Of a stretch of 48,858 nt of DNA, positions 9,043 through 18,942 are shown piece after piece (position 1 is the stretch's first letter; the number at the start of each line of letters is the position of its first letter). The notes under the pieces were generated by a model. That model did not search any database, was not told where the DNA came from, and was given only the letters and a program-made list of their open reading frames with translations. The stretch lies in contig CAMDAQ010000003.1 in NCBI GenBank assembly GCA_945888705.1, positions 1 to 48,858 on the forward strand. The letters are read 5' to 3'. The position numbers were made by a program, and so were the translations under genes. This DNA comes from Singulisphaera sp. GP187. GTDB lineage: Bacteria > Planctomycetota > Phycisphaerae > Phycisphaerales > SM1A02.

Positions 9043-10429
9043 GTCGACCGACGGTCGATTCGCCCCCATGGCACCAGCCCAAGCACCAGCCTCCGCATCC
9101 AAGCCCAAGCCGCGCCAGCACACGCTCGCCGGACCCGTGCGCGTGCGCGGCAAGGGCCTGCTTTCGGGCGTCGATGCCGACCTTGAGATCCTGCCCGCAC
9201 CAGCTGGGCACGGCATCGTCTTCGAGCGCTCCGACCTCGATCCTCCGGTGCGCATTCCCGCGCGCGTCGAGAACGTGGTCGTCCGCCCTCGTCGCACCGT
9301 CATCAAGTCGGGCGATGCCTCGATCGAGACGGTCGAGCACTGCATGAGCGCCTTGGCCGGCTTGCGCGTGGACAACGCGCTCCTGCGCCTGCGCGGACCG
9401 GAGCTGCCCGCGGGCGATGGCAGCGCGCTGCCCTTCGCCGAGCCCATGCTCGCCGCGGGCATCGTCGCCCAGGATGCCGAGCGCATCATCCACAGGCTGC
9501 GGGCTCCCGCACTCTGCGAGGATCCCGACGGCGCGATGATCGCCGCGTTCCCCTCCGACGGCGAACTCATGCGCGTGGTCTTCGACCTCGACTACGGCAA
9601 GAACGCGCACCGCATCGGGCGTCAGGGATGGAGCTTCGACCTGGCCACCGGCGACTACATGCGCGAGGTCGCGCCCTCGCGCACCTTCAGCCTGAAGGAA
9701 GAGGCCGAGGCGCTGCTGGCTGCAGGGCTCTGCACGCACCTGACCCCGCGTGACGTGCTCGTGATCGGCGAGGACGGCCCCATCGACAACGCCTTCCGCT
9801 TCGACAACGAGCCGGTGCGCCACAAGGTGCTCGATGCGATCGGCGATCTCTACCTCATCGGCGCGCCCGTCCAGTGCCGCGTGCTCGCCTCGCGCGCGGG
9901 GCACGGCCTCAACCGGCGCCTGGGCCTGGAGATCGTGCAGCGCATCAAGGCCGCGAACCAGGCCGCGAGCCTGGGAACCGGCCGCGCCATGGATGCACGC
10001 GCGATCAGCCGGCTGCTGCCCCACCGCTATCCGATGCTGCTCGTCGATCGCGTGCTCGAGCTCGATGGCTCGCGGCGTGCGGTCGGCGTGAAGAACGTGA
10101 CGATGAACGAACCGTTCTTCCCCGGCCACTACCCGGGCCAGCCGATCATGCCCGGGGTGCTGATCGTTGAAGCGATGGCGCAGCTCAGCGGCTTGCTGCT
10201 CGCGCAGACGCTCGAACACACCGGCAAGGTGGCCGTGCTGCTCTCGCTCGATGGCGTGAAGCTCCGCCGCCAGGTCTCGCCGGGCGACCAGCTTGTGATG
10301 GAGGCCGAGACGGTGACCGCCAACAGCCGCAGCGCGACCGTGCAGTGCCGCGCCTCGGTGGCGGGCATGACCGCAGCCGTGGCCAAGATCCGCTTCATGA
10401 TGGTCGACGCCGACGCAGAGATCGAGTGA
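9035..10429 (+). CDS. lpxC/fabZ: Bifunctional UDP-3-O-acyl-N-acetylglucosamine deacetylase / 3-hydroxyacyl-ACP dehydratase (LpxC-FabZ fusion)
   Basis: LpxC motifs SIETVEHCMSALAGL, RHKVLDAIGDLYL, GHGLNRRL; FabZ motifs ISRLLPHRYPMLLVDRVLE, NEPFFPGHYPGQPIMPGVLIVEAMAQ. Confidence 0.93.
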   Translation: MAESTDGRFAPMAPAQAPASASKPKPRQHTLAGPVRVRGKGLLSGVDADLEILPAPAGHGIVFERSDLDPPVRIPARVENVVVRPRRTVIKSGDASIETVEHCMSALAGLRVDNALLRLRGPELPAGDGSALPFAEPMLAAGIVAQDAERIIHRLRAPALCEDPDGAMIAAFPSDGELMRVVFDLDYGKNAHRIGRQGWSFDLATGDYMREVAPSRTFSLKEEAEALLAAGLCTHLTPRDVLVIGEDGPIDNAFRFDNEPVRHKVLDAIGDLYLIGAPVQCRVLASRAGHGLNRRLGLEIVQRIKAANQAASLGTGRAMDARAISRLLPHRYPMLLVDRVLELDGSRRAVGVKNVTMNEPFFPGHYPGQPIMPGVLIVEAMAQLSGLLLAQTLEHTGKVAVLLSLDGVKLRRQVSPGDQLVMEAETVTANSRSATVQCRASVAGMTAAVAKIRFMMVDADAEIE

Positions 10430-10446
10430 ACGAGCCGGGACACGCC

Positions 10447-11271
10447 ATGCCAAGCATCCATCCAACCGCGATCATCGATCCCTCGGCCGACATCGCGCAG
10501 AGCGCGCAGATCGGCGCGTACTGCGTGGTCGGCGCCCGCGCCCGCATCGGCGAGGACTGCGTGCTCCGACCGCATTCACAGGTCGGTTCGCTCACCGAGC
10601 TTGGCCGCTGCAACGAGCTGCACGCGTACTCGGTCGTCGGCGGCGATCCGCAGGACCTGAAGTTCCGCGGCGAACCCACCTGGCTCGTGATGGGCGACTA
10701 CAACCAGGTGCGCGAGCACGTGACGATCCACCGTGGCACCGGCAACGGCGGCGGCTACACGCGCGTGGGCAACCACAACCTGTTCATGGTCAACGTGCAC
10801 ATCGCGCACGACTGCGTCATCGGCAACCACACGATCATGGCCAACAACGTCATGCTCGCGGGCCATGTGTACGTCGAGGACCACGCGAACCTCGGCGGCG
10901 CGGTGGGCATCCACCACTTCGCGCGCGTGGGCTACTGCAGCTTCGTCGGCGCCATGGCGCGCGTGCCCAAGGACGTGCCGCCGTTCATGCTCGTCGAGGG
11001 CAGTCCCAGCAGCGTGCGCAGCTTCAACCAGATCGGCATGAGCCGGCTGGGCCTTCCCGAAGAGGAGATCGAGGCCGCCAAGGAGGCGTACAAGAAGCTC
11101 TTCCGGCTCAAGGGTGGCTCGATCGTGGCCAAGGCGCAGGCGCTGCGCCAGCAGTTCCCGGGCTCGAAGGTGATCGCACGGATCTGCGACGCCGTGGCCC
11201 AGGCCGGGGATGGCGTCTACGGTCGCGCCATGGAATCCAAGCGCGGCGACGACAAGCGCGCACGTCGCTGA
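10447..11271 (+). CDS. lpxA: UDP-N-acetylglucosamine acyltransferase
   Basis: MPSIHPTAIIDPSADIAQSAQIGAYCVVG..., EHVTIHRGTGNGGGYTRVGNHNLFMVNVHIAHDCVIGNHTIMANNVMLAGHV; start reset to 10447. Confidence 0.93.
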   Translation: MPSIHPTAIIDPSADIAQSAQIGAYCVVGARARIGEDCVLRPHSQVGSLTELGRCNELHAYSVVGGDPQDLKFRGEPTWLVMGDYNQVREHVTIHRGTGNGGGYTRVGNHNLFMVNVHIAHDCVIGNHTIMANNVMLAGHVYVEDHANLGGAVGIHHFARVGYCSFVGAMARVPKDVPPFMLVEGSPSSVRSFNQIGMSRLGLPEEEIEAAKEAYKKLFRLKGGSIVAKAQALRQQFPGSKVIARICDAVAQAGDGVYGRAMESKRGDDKRARR

Positions 11272-11315
11272 ATCGGCTTCCGGCCCTGCTCCGGCACGGC
11301 TAGACTGGGGGTCCG

Positions 11316-12014
11316 ATGTCCACGAACGTCAAGGCAATCCGCGTCGATGAACTGATGCAGAAGGCGATGCAGAGCCTGAAGGCGGCCAAGTGGTTCGACG
11401 CCGAGCAGCTCGCCGTGCGTGCCCTGCAATTCGCGCATGGCGATGCCGACTTCGAGCGCATGGCGCTCATTGTGCCGGCCCTGCAGGAGGCGCGTCGCCA
11501 GCGCTTCCAGCTCGCGCTCGATGCAGCGAAGAAGACGGTCAAGGTCCTCGACGGCGAACTCGGCGAGGAGCCGGTGCTTGCCCCGGGTGCGTACCTGCTC
11601 CAGCCGCCGCTCGTGGGCGCCGATGCCCGGCGCGCGCGCCTGGCAAGCCTGGCCCGCAACAACGCCGTGGCCATCCTCTGCCGCGAACCAACGAACGCCA
11701 TGGGCCTGGTCCCCATCGTGGCGATCGGCGGCGTCACCGTGCGCACGCGCATCAAGGGCTGGGGCAAGGCCACCAAGGTCGACTTCCAGTGGTTCGTCGA
11801 GGCGATCGAGCAGCTTGGTGACAGCGCGATCGAGTCGCTCGATACCGGCCAGGATCCCGATCGCCAGGTCGATGACCTGATGAATGTCCTCGACTCGGTG
11901 CCCGAACACGAAAAGCTCCATCAGACGCTGGTGGCCTGCTGCAAGCTCGCGGCCAAGAGCATGCGCGACCGCCCTGCCACGCTGCCTGACCTCGACGAGT
12001 CCGTCGACGAGTGA
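11316..12014 (+). CDS. Conserved-looking protein of unknown function downstream of lpxA
   Basis: 232 aa ORF with coherent sequence; helical N-terminus (LMQKAMQSLKAAKWFDAEQLAVRALQFA); no family recognised. Confidence 0.6.
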   Translation: MSTNVKAIRVDELMQKAMQSLKAAKWFDAEQLAVRALQFAHGDADFERMALIVPALQEARRQRFQLALDAAKKTVKVLDGELGEEPVLAPGAYLLQPPLVGADARRARLASLARNNAVAILCREPTNAMGLVPIVAIGGVTVRTRIKGWGKATKVDFQWFVEAIEQLGDSAIESLDTGQDPDRQVDDLMNVLDSVPEHEKLHQTLVACCKLAAKSMRDRPATLPDLDESVDE

Positions 12015-12048
12015 TCCCCATACTGCGCGCGGCGGCTAGCCTGCCAGC

Positions 12049-13206
12049 ATGCGCTCCGTCCACGTCCTTGCCGGCATTCCCAGCCTGAACAACGCGCTCT
12101 ACTGGCGCATCCGGTTCCTGGTGGGCGATCCGACCGCGCTCGTCATCGTGCACGATGGCGGCCGCGCCGAGAGCACGCTCATCATCCGTGACATCGAGAT
12201 GGAGCGTGCGCGCAAGCACGCGCGCGCGGATCGCGTGAGCTGCCCCGCCGACTGGACCCCCGCGGGCGGGCTGAGCGGCGACCGCGAGACGGCGACCGCA
12301 CAGGCCCTGGCCGAGTGCGTGCGCCGCATGGGCGCGACGGCCGTGACCTGCGACCGGTCCTTCCCAGCGATCTACGCGCACGAACTGGCACGCGCCGGCA
12401 TCACCTGCACGTGCGATCCCACGCTGGGCGTGAAGGAGCGGCGCAGCAAGGACCCACAGGAGATCGAGTGGATCGCCGCGGCGCAGCAGGCGACCGAGTC
12501 CGCGATGGAGCTGGCGTGCTCGATGATCGCTCGCGCGCGCGCCGGCGCCGATGGCGTGCTCACGCATGACGGAGCGCCGCTGACCGCCGAGCGCGTGAAG
12601 CGCGAGATCGACGTGCACTTGCTTGGGCTGGGCTACGAGAATCCCGAGCCGATCGTGGCGCCGGGTCCGATCGGAGCCGATTGCCACGACCACGGGCATG
12701 GCCTGATCCGCACCGGCGAGCCGGTGATCGTGGACATCTTTCCGCGCAGCCGCAGCACCCGCTACAACGGCGACTGCACACGCACCGTCGTGCATGGCGC
12801 CGTGCAGCCGGAGGTGGTCCGCATGCACGCCGCGGTCGTGGCGGCGAAGGCTGCGGCGACCGTAGCCACGCGCGCCGGCGTCACGGGCGATGCGGTGCAC
12901 GCCGCCACCATCGCGGCTCTAGCCGCGCACGGCTACCCCTGGCACGCGGGCGGTCCGCCCAAGGATGCGCGCGCCGACTGGTGCGGCCTGGTGCATGGCA
13001 CGGGCCACGGACTGGGCTTGGAGGTGCACGAACCACCGCTGCTGGCGCCACTGGGACCCGAGCTCGTCGTGGGTGATGTGCTCACGATCGAGCCGGGGCT
13101 GTACCAAGCCGGCCTGGGCGGCATCCGGGTCGAGGACATGGTCGTGGTCGAGGCCGCCGGCTGCCGCAACCTGAATCGCCTGCACGAAGGGCTCGACTGG
13201 CGCTGA
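12049..13206 (+). CDS. M24-family aminopeptidase (Xaa-Pro peptidase-like)
   Basis: VIVDIFPRSRSTRYNGDCTRTVVHG, GTGHGLGLEVHEPP, LTIEPGLYQAGLGGIRVEDMVVV. Confidence 0.9.
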   Translation: MRSVHVLAGIPSLNNALYWRIRFLVGDPTALVIVHDGGRAESTLIIRDIEMERARKHARADRVSCPADWTPAGGLSGDRETATAQALAECVRRMGATAVTCDRSFPAIYAHELARAGITCTCDPTLGVKERRSKDPQEIEWIAAAQQATESAMELACSMIARARAGADGVLTHDGAPLTAERVKREIDVHLLGLGYENPEPIVAPGPIGADCHDHGHGLIRTGEPVIVDIFPRSRSTRYNGDCTRTVVHGAVQPEVVRMHAAVVAAKAAATVATRAGVTGDAVHAATIAALAAHGYPWHAGGPPKDARADWCGLVHGTGHGLGLEVHEPPLLAPLGPELVVGDVLTIEPGLYQAGLGGIRVEDMVVVEAAGCRNLNRLHEGLDWR

Positions 13207-13284
13207 GCGGCGCAGGACGCCCACGCCCACAGGCGCGGTCCGTGAATGTGGCGACGCGGACCGCGCCCCACGACTCCAGCGCGA

Positions 13285-14988
13285 TCAGTGCGTGAGCCGG
13301 CGGTACTTCACGCCCGCGCCCACGGCATCCTCGCCCAGGCGGCGGCGGCGGTCATCCTCGTACTCGGTGAAGTTGCCGGGGAAGAACGAGACCTTGCCAT
13401 CGCCCTCGAACGAAAGGATGTGCGTGGCGACGCGGTCGAGGAACCACCGATCGTGGCTGATCACGACCGCGGTGCCGGCGAAGTTCTCGATCGCCTCCTC
13501 GAGCGCGCGCATGGTGTTCACGTCGAGGTCGTTGGTCGGTTCGTCGAAGAGGATCACGTTGGCGCCCTGCTTGAGCATGCGCGCCAGGTGCACGCGATTG
13601 CGCTCGCCGCCGGAGAGCACATCGACGCTCTTGGACTGGTCGGTGCCGGTGAAGCCGAAGCGCGCCACGTAGGCGCGGCTGTTCACGGTGACCGGACCGA
13701 GCTTGAGCTCGTGGTCGCCATCGGTGATCGCGTCGAAGATGCTCGCGCCCTGCGGGATCGAGTCGCGCAGCTGCTCGACGTAGCCCGGCACCACCGTGCT
13801 GCCCGCCTCGAGCGTGCCGCCATCGGGCCGCTCGGTGCCGATGAACATTCGGAAGAGCGTGGTCTTGCCGGCACCGTTGGGGCCGATGATGCCCACGACC
13901 GCGCCGGCCGGGATCTCGAAGTCGACCGCATCGAGCAGCGTGCGGCCGCCGATGGCCTTGGTGAGCCCGGTGGCCTTGTAGACGACCTGGCCCAGGCGCG
14001 GCCCGGGCGGGATGAAGATCTCGATCTCGGCGGCTGTTCGGCGCGACTGGTCGTCGCCGAGCATGCGCTCGTAGTTGGCCATGCGCGCCTTGCTCTTGGA
14101 CTGGCGGCCCTTGGGGTTCTGGCGGATCCAGTCGAGCTCGCGCTGCAGCGTCTTCTGCCGCACGCTGGCCTGCTTCTCCTCGGTGGCGAGGCGCTTGGCT
14201 TTTTGGTCGAGCCAGCCTGAGTAGTTGCCTTCATGGGGAATGCCCTGCCCGCGGTCGAGCTCGAGGATCCAGCCCGCGACGTTGTCGAGGAAGTAGCGAT
14301 CGTGCGTGACCGCGATGACCGTGCCCTCGTAGCGGGCCAGGTGCTGCTCGAGCCAGCCCACGCTCTCGGCATCGAGGTGGTTGGTGGGTTCGTCGAGCAG
14401 CAGCACGTCGGGCTTCTGCAGGAGCAGGCGCGTGAGCGCGACGCGGCGGCGCTCACCACCCGAGACCTGATCGAGCGGCTGGTCCGCAGGCGGGCAGCGC
14501 AGGGCTTCCATCGCCATCTCGAGCTGGTTGTCGATCGTCCAGGCGTCGAGCTGGTCCAGGCGCTCCTGCACCTCGGCCTGCCGGTTCATGAGCTTGTCCA
14601 TCTCGTCGGGCTTCAGGTCCTCGCCGAAGCGCGCGTTGATGCGGTCGAACTCCTCGAGCAGGTCGAAGACATGCTTGGCGCCCTCGCGCACGACCTCGAT
14701 GACGGTGCGACTCTCGTTGGCGAGCGGCTCCTGCTCGAGGTAGCCGACCGAGTAGCCCTGCGCGCGCTCGACCTTGCCCTCGAACTCCTTGTCGAGCCCG
14801 GCCATGATGCGCAGCAGCGTGCTCTTGCCGCTGCCGTTCAGGCCCAGCACGCCGATCTTCGCGCCGTAGTAGTACGAGAGCGAGATGTCCTTGAGGATGG
14901 GCTTCTTCTCCACGGTCTTGGAGATCCCAAGCATGGAGCAGATGATGCGGGTGGTGCCCTTCGTGGTGTTGACGGCGTCCTTGGCCAT
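13285..14988 (-). CDS. ettA: Energy-dependent translational throttle EttA-like ABC-F ATPase
   Basis: Two ABC domains (GLNGSGKSTLLRIMAG, VSGGERRRVALTRLLLQKPDVLLLDEPTNHLDAE; GPNGAGKTTLFRMF, LSGGERNRVHLARML, LFDEPTNDLD). Confidence 0.93.
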   Translation of the reverse strand: MAKDAVNTTKGTTRIICSMLGISKTVEKKPILKDISLSYYYGAKIGVLGLNGSGKSTLLRIMAGLDKEFEGKVERAQGYSVGYLEQEPLANESRTVIEVVREGAKHVFDLLEEFDRINARFGEDLKPDEMDKLMNRQAEVQERLDQLDAWTIDNQLEMAMEALRCPPADQPLDQVSGGERRRVALTRLLLQKPDVLLLDEPTNHLDAESVGWLEQHLARYEGTVIAVTHDRYFLDNVAGWILELDRGQGIPHEGNYSGWLDQKAKRLATEEKQASVRQKTLQRELDWIRQNPKGRQSKSKARMANYERMLGDDQSRRTAAEIEIFIPPGPRLGQVVYKATGLTKAIGGRTLLDAVDFEIPAGAVVGIIGPNGAGKTTLFRMFIGTERPDGGTLEAGSTVVPGYVEQLRDSIPQGASIFDAITDGDHELKLGPVTVNSRAYVARFGFTGTDQSKSVDVLSGGERNRVHLARMLKQGANVILFDEPTNDLDVNTMRALEEAIENFAGTAVVISHDRWFLDRVATHILSFEGDGKVSFFPGNFTEYEDDRRRRLGEDAVGAGVKYRRLTH

Positions 14989-15074
14989 GGGACGCGGACT
15001 GTACTGCGGGGGTGGTGGGAATCGGCACGAGTTGCCGCGGGATTCGGGTGCTGGGTGACGTAGACTGCACGGGC

Positions 15075-15284
15075 ATGGAGCGACCCACGACGGACCGACG
15101 ACATTGGCCTGTCACCATCAGGCCGCTGCACGATCCCGCGGCAGACGCGCGCGACCGCGCGTACTGGATGAGTCGCACCCCGGAAGAGCGGCTCGCAGCC
15201 GCCGATCTCTTGAGGCTTCAACATGACGGCCCACCATCCCGATTGGCGCGAGTGGCTCGAGTCATTGAACGCGGCTGGCGCTGA
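15075..15284 (+). CDS. Small protein typically encoded upstream of DUF6036-like nucleotidyltransferases
   Basis: PLHDPAADARDRAYWMSRTPEERLAAADLLR, the characteristic AYWxSRTPEERL segment; overlaps the next remnant. Confidence 0.5.
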   Translation: MERPTTDRRHWPVTIRPLHDPAADARDRAYWMSRTPEERLAAADLLRLQHDGPPSRLARVARVIERGWR

Positions 15285-15468
15285 GTACGTCGTGGTGGGC
15301 GGCGTGGCGCTGGCCGAGGTCGACGAGCGCGCGGTGTCGGGCATGTATGGCGGTGTACCAACGCGATTCATCGCTCGTGAGGATCTGATCCGCAACAATC
15401 GCGCTACCGGCCGCCCTCGAGACCTTGCGGATGTTGCGGAGCTTGATGACGGGTCTGAATCGGCTTGA
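15223..15468 (+). pseudogene. Internally deleted DUF6036/AbiEii-like nucleotidyltransferase (N- and C-terminal ends fused in frame)
   Basis: WREWLESLNAAGAEYVVVGGVALA (N-term) directly joined to VDERAVSGMYGGVPTRFIAREDLIRNNRATGRPRDLADVAEL (C-term); the DID catalytic segment is missing. Confidence 0.7.
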
Positions 15469-15555
15469 AGCGATCGTTGGCTGCTGCAACGTGCCGGGGC
15501 GCGGGAATCGAGCCATCTGCGCGGAACCCGCACGGATGGCGTTCGTACCACGAGC

Positions 15556-15819
15556 ATGGAACGATCGACCATGATGCGCGTGCTGCGTCGGGTTGCCGTG
15601 CTCGTTGGGGGCGGTGCGCTGCTGACGATCGGTGTCGCCATGATCGTGCTACCGGGGCCGGCCGTGGTGGTCATTCCCGCCGCCATTGGGGTGCTGGCGA
15701 TTGAGTTCGAATGGGCGCGGCGATGGCTGCGCTCGATCCGCGCGGGCGCTGCGCGGGCAACGAGCGCGCTCCGTGGGCACCGGGGCCGTGGGGCAGCAGA
15801 CATCGAGGAAGCGCGCTGA
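15556..15819 (+). CDS. PGPGW/TIGR02611-like small membrane protein
   Basis: LLTIGVAMIVLPGPAVVVIPAAIGVLAIEFEWARRWLRSIR. Confidence 0.7.
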   Translation: MERSTMMRVLRRVAVLVGGGALLTIGVAMIVLPGPAVVVIPAAIGVLAIEFEWARRWLRSIRAGAARATSALRGHRGRGAADIEEAR

Positions 15820-15891
15820 TCGCAGCGGGATCGCTTCGTCGACGGTGGCATTGACGGCGAGCGCAATGGTGACTATGCTCTCGATCCGCAT

Positions 15892-15960
<69 letters not shown>

Positions 15961-15965
<5 letters not shown>

Positions 15966-16217
15966 CTTCAAGAGGCGACCGCGAAAGCGGCTCGCCGAAC
16001 GGTTCAGAGTGAACGCCCTGGCCTCACGGCCGGGGCGTTCGCGTTTGGCGGCGTGCGTACGCCGTTTTGCGACAAGGGGTTGCGTGCGCGGAGGTCTCTC
16101 GCGGTGGGCCAGCGGAGTGGCGTGGCGGAGTGCCTAGCCGACGCTCGCGGAGGTCTCGCCGGGTTGTCTCTCGGGGCATCGAGAGACGTTTCCACGGTCG
16201 GGTGTCTCTGGTTAACG
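15961..16217 (+). repeat. tRNA-linked repeat, copy A (double hairpin plus GTCTCT-rich tail)
   Basis: CGCTACTTCAAGAGGCGACCGCGAAAGCGGCTCGCCGAACGGTTCAGAGTGAACGCCCTGGCC...; same sequence recurs at 17609 and 23342. Confidence 0.9.
15974..16046 (+). terminator. Double hairpin downstream of tRNA-fMet: H1 (15974-15996) and terminator-like H2 (16012-16046)
   Basis: H2 AACGCCCTGGCC-TCAC-GGCCGGGGCGTT followed by CGCGTTT. Confidence 0.7.
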
Positions 16218-16585
16218 CTCGCGGCGTGTTTATGTCTCGCGGGTCATAACCGCGGTTTCGGGGGGGCTGAGCCCGATCAATCTTGAAAGGCAGCGAGCTT
16301 CAGAAGAACTGAGGTGGCGGCCTGCACCAGCTCGCCTACCGCCATGATGATCATCGTCTGGAGGGATTTCTGTGCCAAGCGCACATCGGGGTGAAGACCA
16401 AATCGGACGACTACTGCGTAAATTGTGGACTCAATGGCTGGGGAAGGTCGATGATGAACGTTTTAATCGTGCCGCCGAGCCAGGTGCTTGGCTGCGCAGA
16501 TCAGCCCGCGGACCAAGCAGCTCCGCAGGGAGTTCCAACTGTTTCATCTCCTCCTCAACCCCGTTGACAATGAGAGGGCACATGT

Positions 16586-17359
16586 ATGAGCGATCAGTCA
16601 GGTTCACAGGCATCCAATCGTCTTGACGGTCTCGTGCGGCAGGTTCGGGTGTTCCAGGCGCTCACGCTCGGGCTGGCCGGCGCGATCGTCGTGGGCCTCG
16701 TTGCCGGCGCAAGCCAGCCGCCGCGCCCGCGTGTTGAGAGATTCGACGAGATCACCGTCGGGCGTATCAATGTCGCCGGCCCCGACGGTGTCCGCCGCTA
16801 CATCATCAGCCATGAGCTTCCGAAGGCGCCGTTCGCCGGGCAGGAGCTCGAGCGCACGGTGCCGCCGGGAATGGCGGGACTCATCATGCTCGATCCGAAG
16901 GGCAACGAGGTCGGTGGATACGCGGCGAGCGAGAGCCACACGCTGCTGACGCTCGACTACCGCAACTATCCGCTCGAAGCGGCTGGGTTGGTGGCCAGGT
17001 TGGCGCCGGACGGCAGCCAGTCGGCGGGAATGGTGCTGATTCAGCCGCCGAGCGGCCCATTGCTCGACATGGATGCAGTCGATCGCGGCGCAGAGAAGAC
17101 GAAGGCGGCGAAGGATGGCAAGCCTGACCTCAACGATCCCGATGTGAAGGAACTGCAGCGGTTCCAGGCGATGCAGTTCGCGCGCATCGCGGTGTTCGCC
17201 GAGCAGAAGTCTGCAACCATCGGCCTCCAGGACTCACAAGGGCGCCAGCGGCTGCTCCTGCAGGTCGACGAGAACGACAATCCCGCGATCATCCTCTACG
17301 ACGCCGAAGGCAAGGAGACCTGCCGCATGCCGCCGGCCCCGAGTCAGCCGGTCAAATGA
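16586..17359 (+). CDS. Hypothetical single-TM membrane-anchored protein
   Basis: 257 aa; N-terminal hydrophobic segment ALTLGLAGAIVVGLVAGA; repeated short beta-like segments (DPKGNE, DSQGRQ, DAEGKE). Confidence 0.6.
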   Translation: MSDQSGSQASNRLDGLVRQVRVFQALTLGLAGAIVVGLVAGASQPPRPRVERFDEITVGRINVAGPDGVRRYIISHELPKAPFAGQELERTVPPGMAGLIMLDPKGNEVGGYAASESHTLLTLDYRNYPLEAAGLVARLAPDGSQSAGMVLIQPPSGPLLDMDAVDRGAEKTKAAKDGKPDLNDPDVKELQRFQAMQFARIAVFAEQKSATIGLQDSQGRQRLLLQVDENDNPAIILYDAEGKETCRMPPAPSQPVK

Positions 17360-17608
17360 GCGGGCCGGAGCAGACGGGCGGATCGGTTGTGCTCACGGGT
17401 TCGGAGCGGAACACTCGGTTGAATGTCGCCATGACGAATCGAGCCGTAAAGCCCTCCATCCCCCCCGTTGACACTGCCGAGACGGGTCTCGGAGGTCTTG
17501 GCTTTGGCTGGAAGCCAGCATTGCGGTCGGATTGACTTCCCAGACTTTTCGCGCTGCCAATGCGTCTCCAAGGGACATCTGGTCTCGGCGGGAGTCTGCT
17601 ACGCGCCC

Positions 17609-17970
17609 ACTACTTCAAGAGGCGCGCGCGAAACTGGCGCGCCTGCAGGTTCAGAGTGAACGCCCTGGCCTCACGGCCGGGGCGTTCGCGTTTGGCGGCC
17701 TGCGTACGCCGTTTTGCGACAAGGGGTTGCGTGCATGGAGGTCTCTTGGGGTGGGCCAGCGGAGTGGCGCGGCCGAGTGCCTGGCCGACGCTCGCGGGCG
17801 TGCTCGCGGATTGTCTCTCCGCACATCGAGAGACCTCGCGCCCCGAAAGGTCTCTGGTTCACGATTCCCCAGGCCGAAATGCACGAACTCATAAGCAACC
17901 GAGGCGCTTCGGCCAAAATCCAGACGGCGCGGATGGCGCGGAACGCGGAAGTCTCGGGTGATGAGTCGGG
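17609..17970 (+). repeat. tRNA-linked repeat, copy B
   Basis: ACTACTTCAAGAGGCGCGCGCGAAACTGGCGCGCCT...GGAAGTCTCGGGTGATGAGTCGGG; H1 17620-17644, H2 17659-17693. Confidence 0.9.
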
Positions 17971-18059
17971 AAGTCTGTGAGTGCTCAACGCCCCCGTCGG
18001 TCGGAACTCGGGCTGAAAGGCAGATTGGACTCGCCCATCGAGTCTTCACGCCCAAGACT

Positions 18060-18665
18060 TCAGGCCCGTGGCCGCGCCGGACGCAGCATCACCCGGAGCA
18101 GTCCTCCGAGCCCGATGCCCACGGCGGTGGTCACGACGACCACTGGGCCTGCCAAAAGGAACGTGCCTCGAAAGTCTAGCGCCAGGCCAGTGATCGAAGC
18201 GCCTTGCTGCAATTGGTCGATCGCGATCGCGACCAAGGACCAGCCCAAGAAACTCCAGCTACCGATCGCGTAGGCGATCGCCAGTCGGACACGCGGAAGC
18301 CGAGCGCACAACACTGCGGGCACAGCAGCGAGGCCGACGATCGGAACGACCGCATTGAGAATCGGGACCCACTGATTGTGCTTCATCAAGCTTAACCACG
18401 ATCCGAAGGCCAGCAGCCCTCCTGCCGCGACTCCGGCCGCGAGCGCCACCATGAGTTCGACTCGATGTCGCCGATCGCGAAGGTCGCACACGCTTCGTGG
18501 GTTGGTGGTGTCGATCGCGAGCCCGCACTCCGGACAACGGCTCGGTACCGCGCTCCCCAAAGGCTGCAGACAACGGCGGCAGCCGAGATGCAAGGAATGC
18601 ACATCGCGTGCACTCGTCGGATCGGCGGAAGCGGGCTGGGTCGGAGCGGCTTCTCTGCTTTCCAT
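18060..18665 (-). CDS. Zinc-ribbon membrane protein of unknown function
   Basis: CRRCLQPLGSAVPSRCPECGLAID followed by hydrophobic segments. Confidence 0.55.
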   Translation of the reverse strand: MESREAAPTQPASADPTSARDVHSLHLGCRRCLQPLGSAVPSRCPECGLAIDTTNPRSVCDLRDRRHRVELMVALAAGVAAGGLLAFGSWLSLMKHNQWVPILNAVVPIVGLAAVPAVLCARLPRVRLAIAYAIGSWSFLGWSLVAIAIDQLQQGASITGLALDFRGTFLLAGPVVVVTTAVGIGLGGLLRVMLRPARPRA

Positions 18666-18942
18666 GGTGATGCATTCTCCTCGAGGTTCGTCCGCCGGGA
18701 GTTGTATCGCGCGATGGCAGCGCGCACTCCGCCCTTCCATGACCCACCGCCACGAACACGCCGCCGACCCGCGGGGCAGCCGCGCCCCGCTCGGGGCGAT
18801 GACCGCAGGCGAGCTGCTGAGGCGGTACCAGGAGGTCGGCGGCGACGAGGGGCGCTTTCGCTGAAATCCTTGATTCGGCTGCAGGGCCCGCTCTAGTGGA
18901 TCCCAGGTCGGGCGCTCCGCCCGCCATTCCCGAGGTCCACCC

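Noticed and set aside
7774-9570. 598-aa minus-strand ORF opposite lpxD/lpxC and the similar 566-aa ORF at 8765-10465
   Set aside because: Antisense to clear LpxD and LpxC-FabZ coding sequence; composition is Arg/Ala/His-rich with no motifs.
16300-16560. Lower-GC segment with a short protein-like frame (HQLAYRHDDHRLEGFLCQAHIGVKTKSDDYCVNCGLNGWGRS)
   Set aside because: No start codon context or recognisable family; could be a decayed gene but unsupported.
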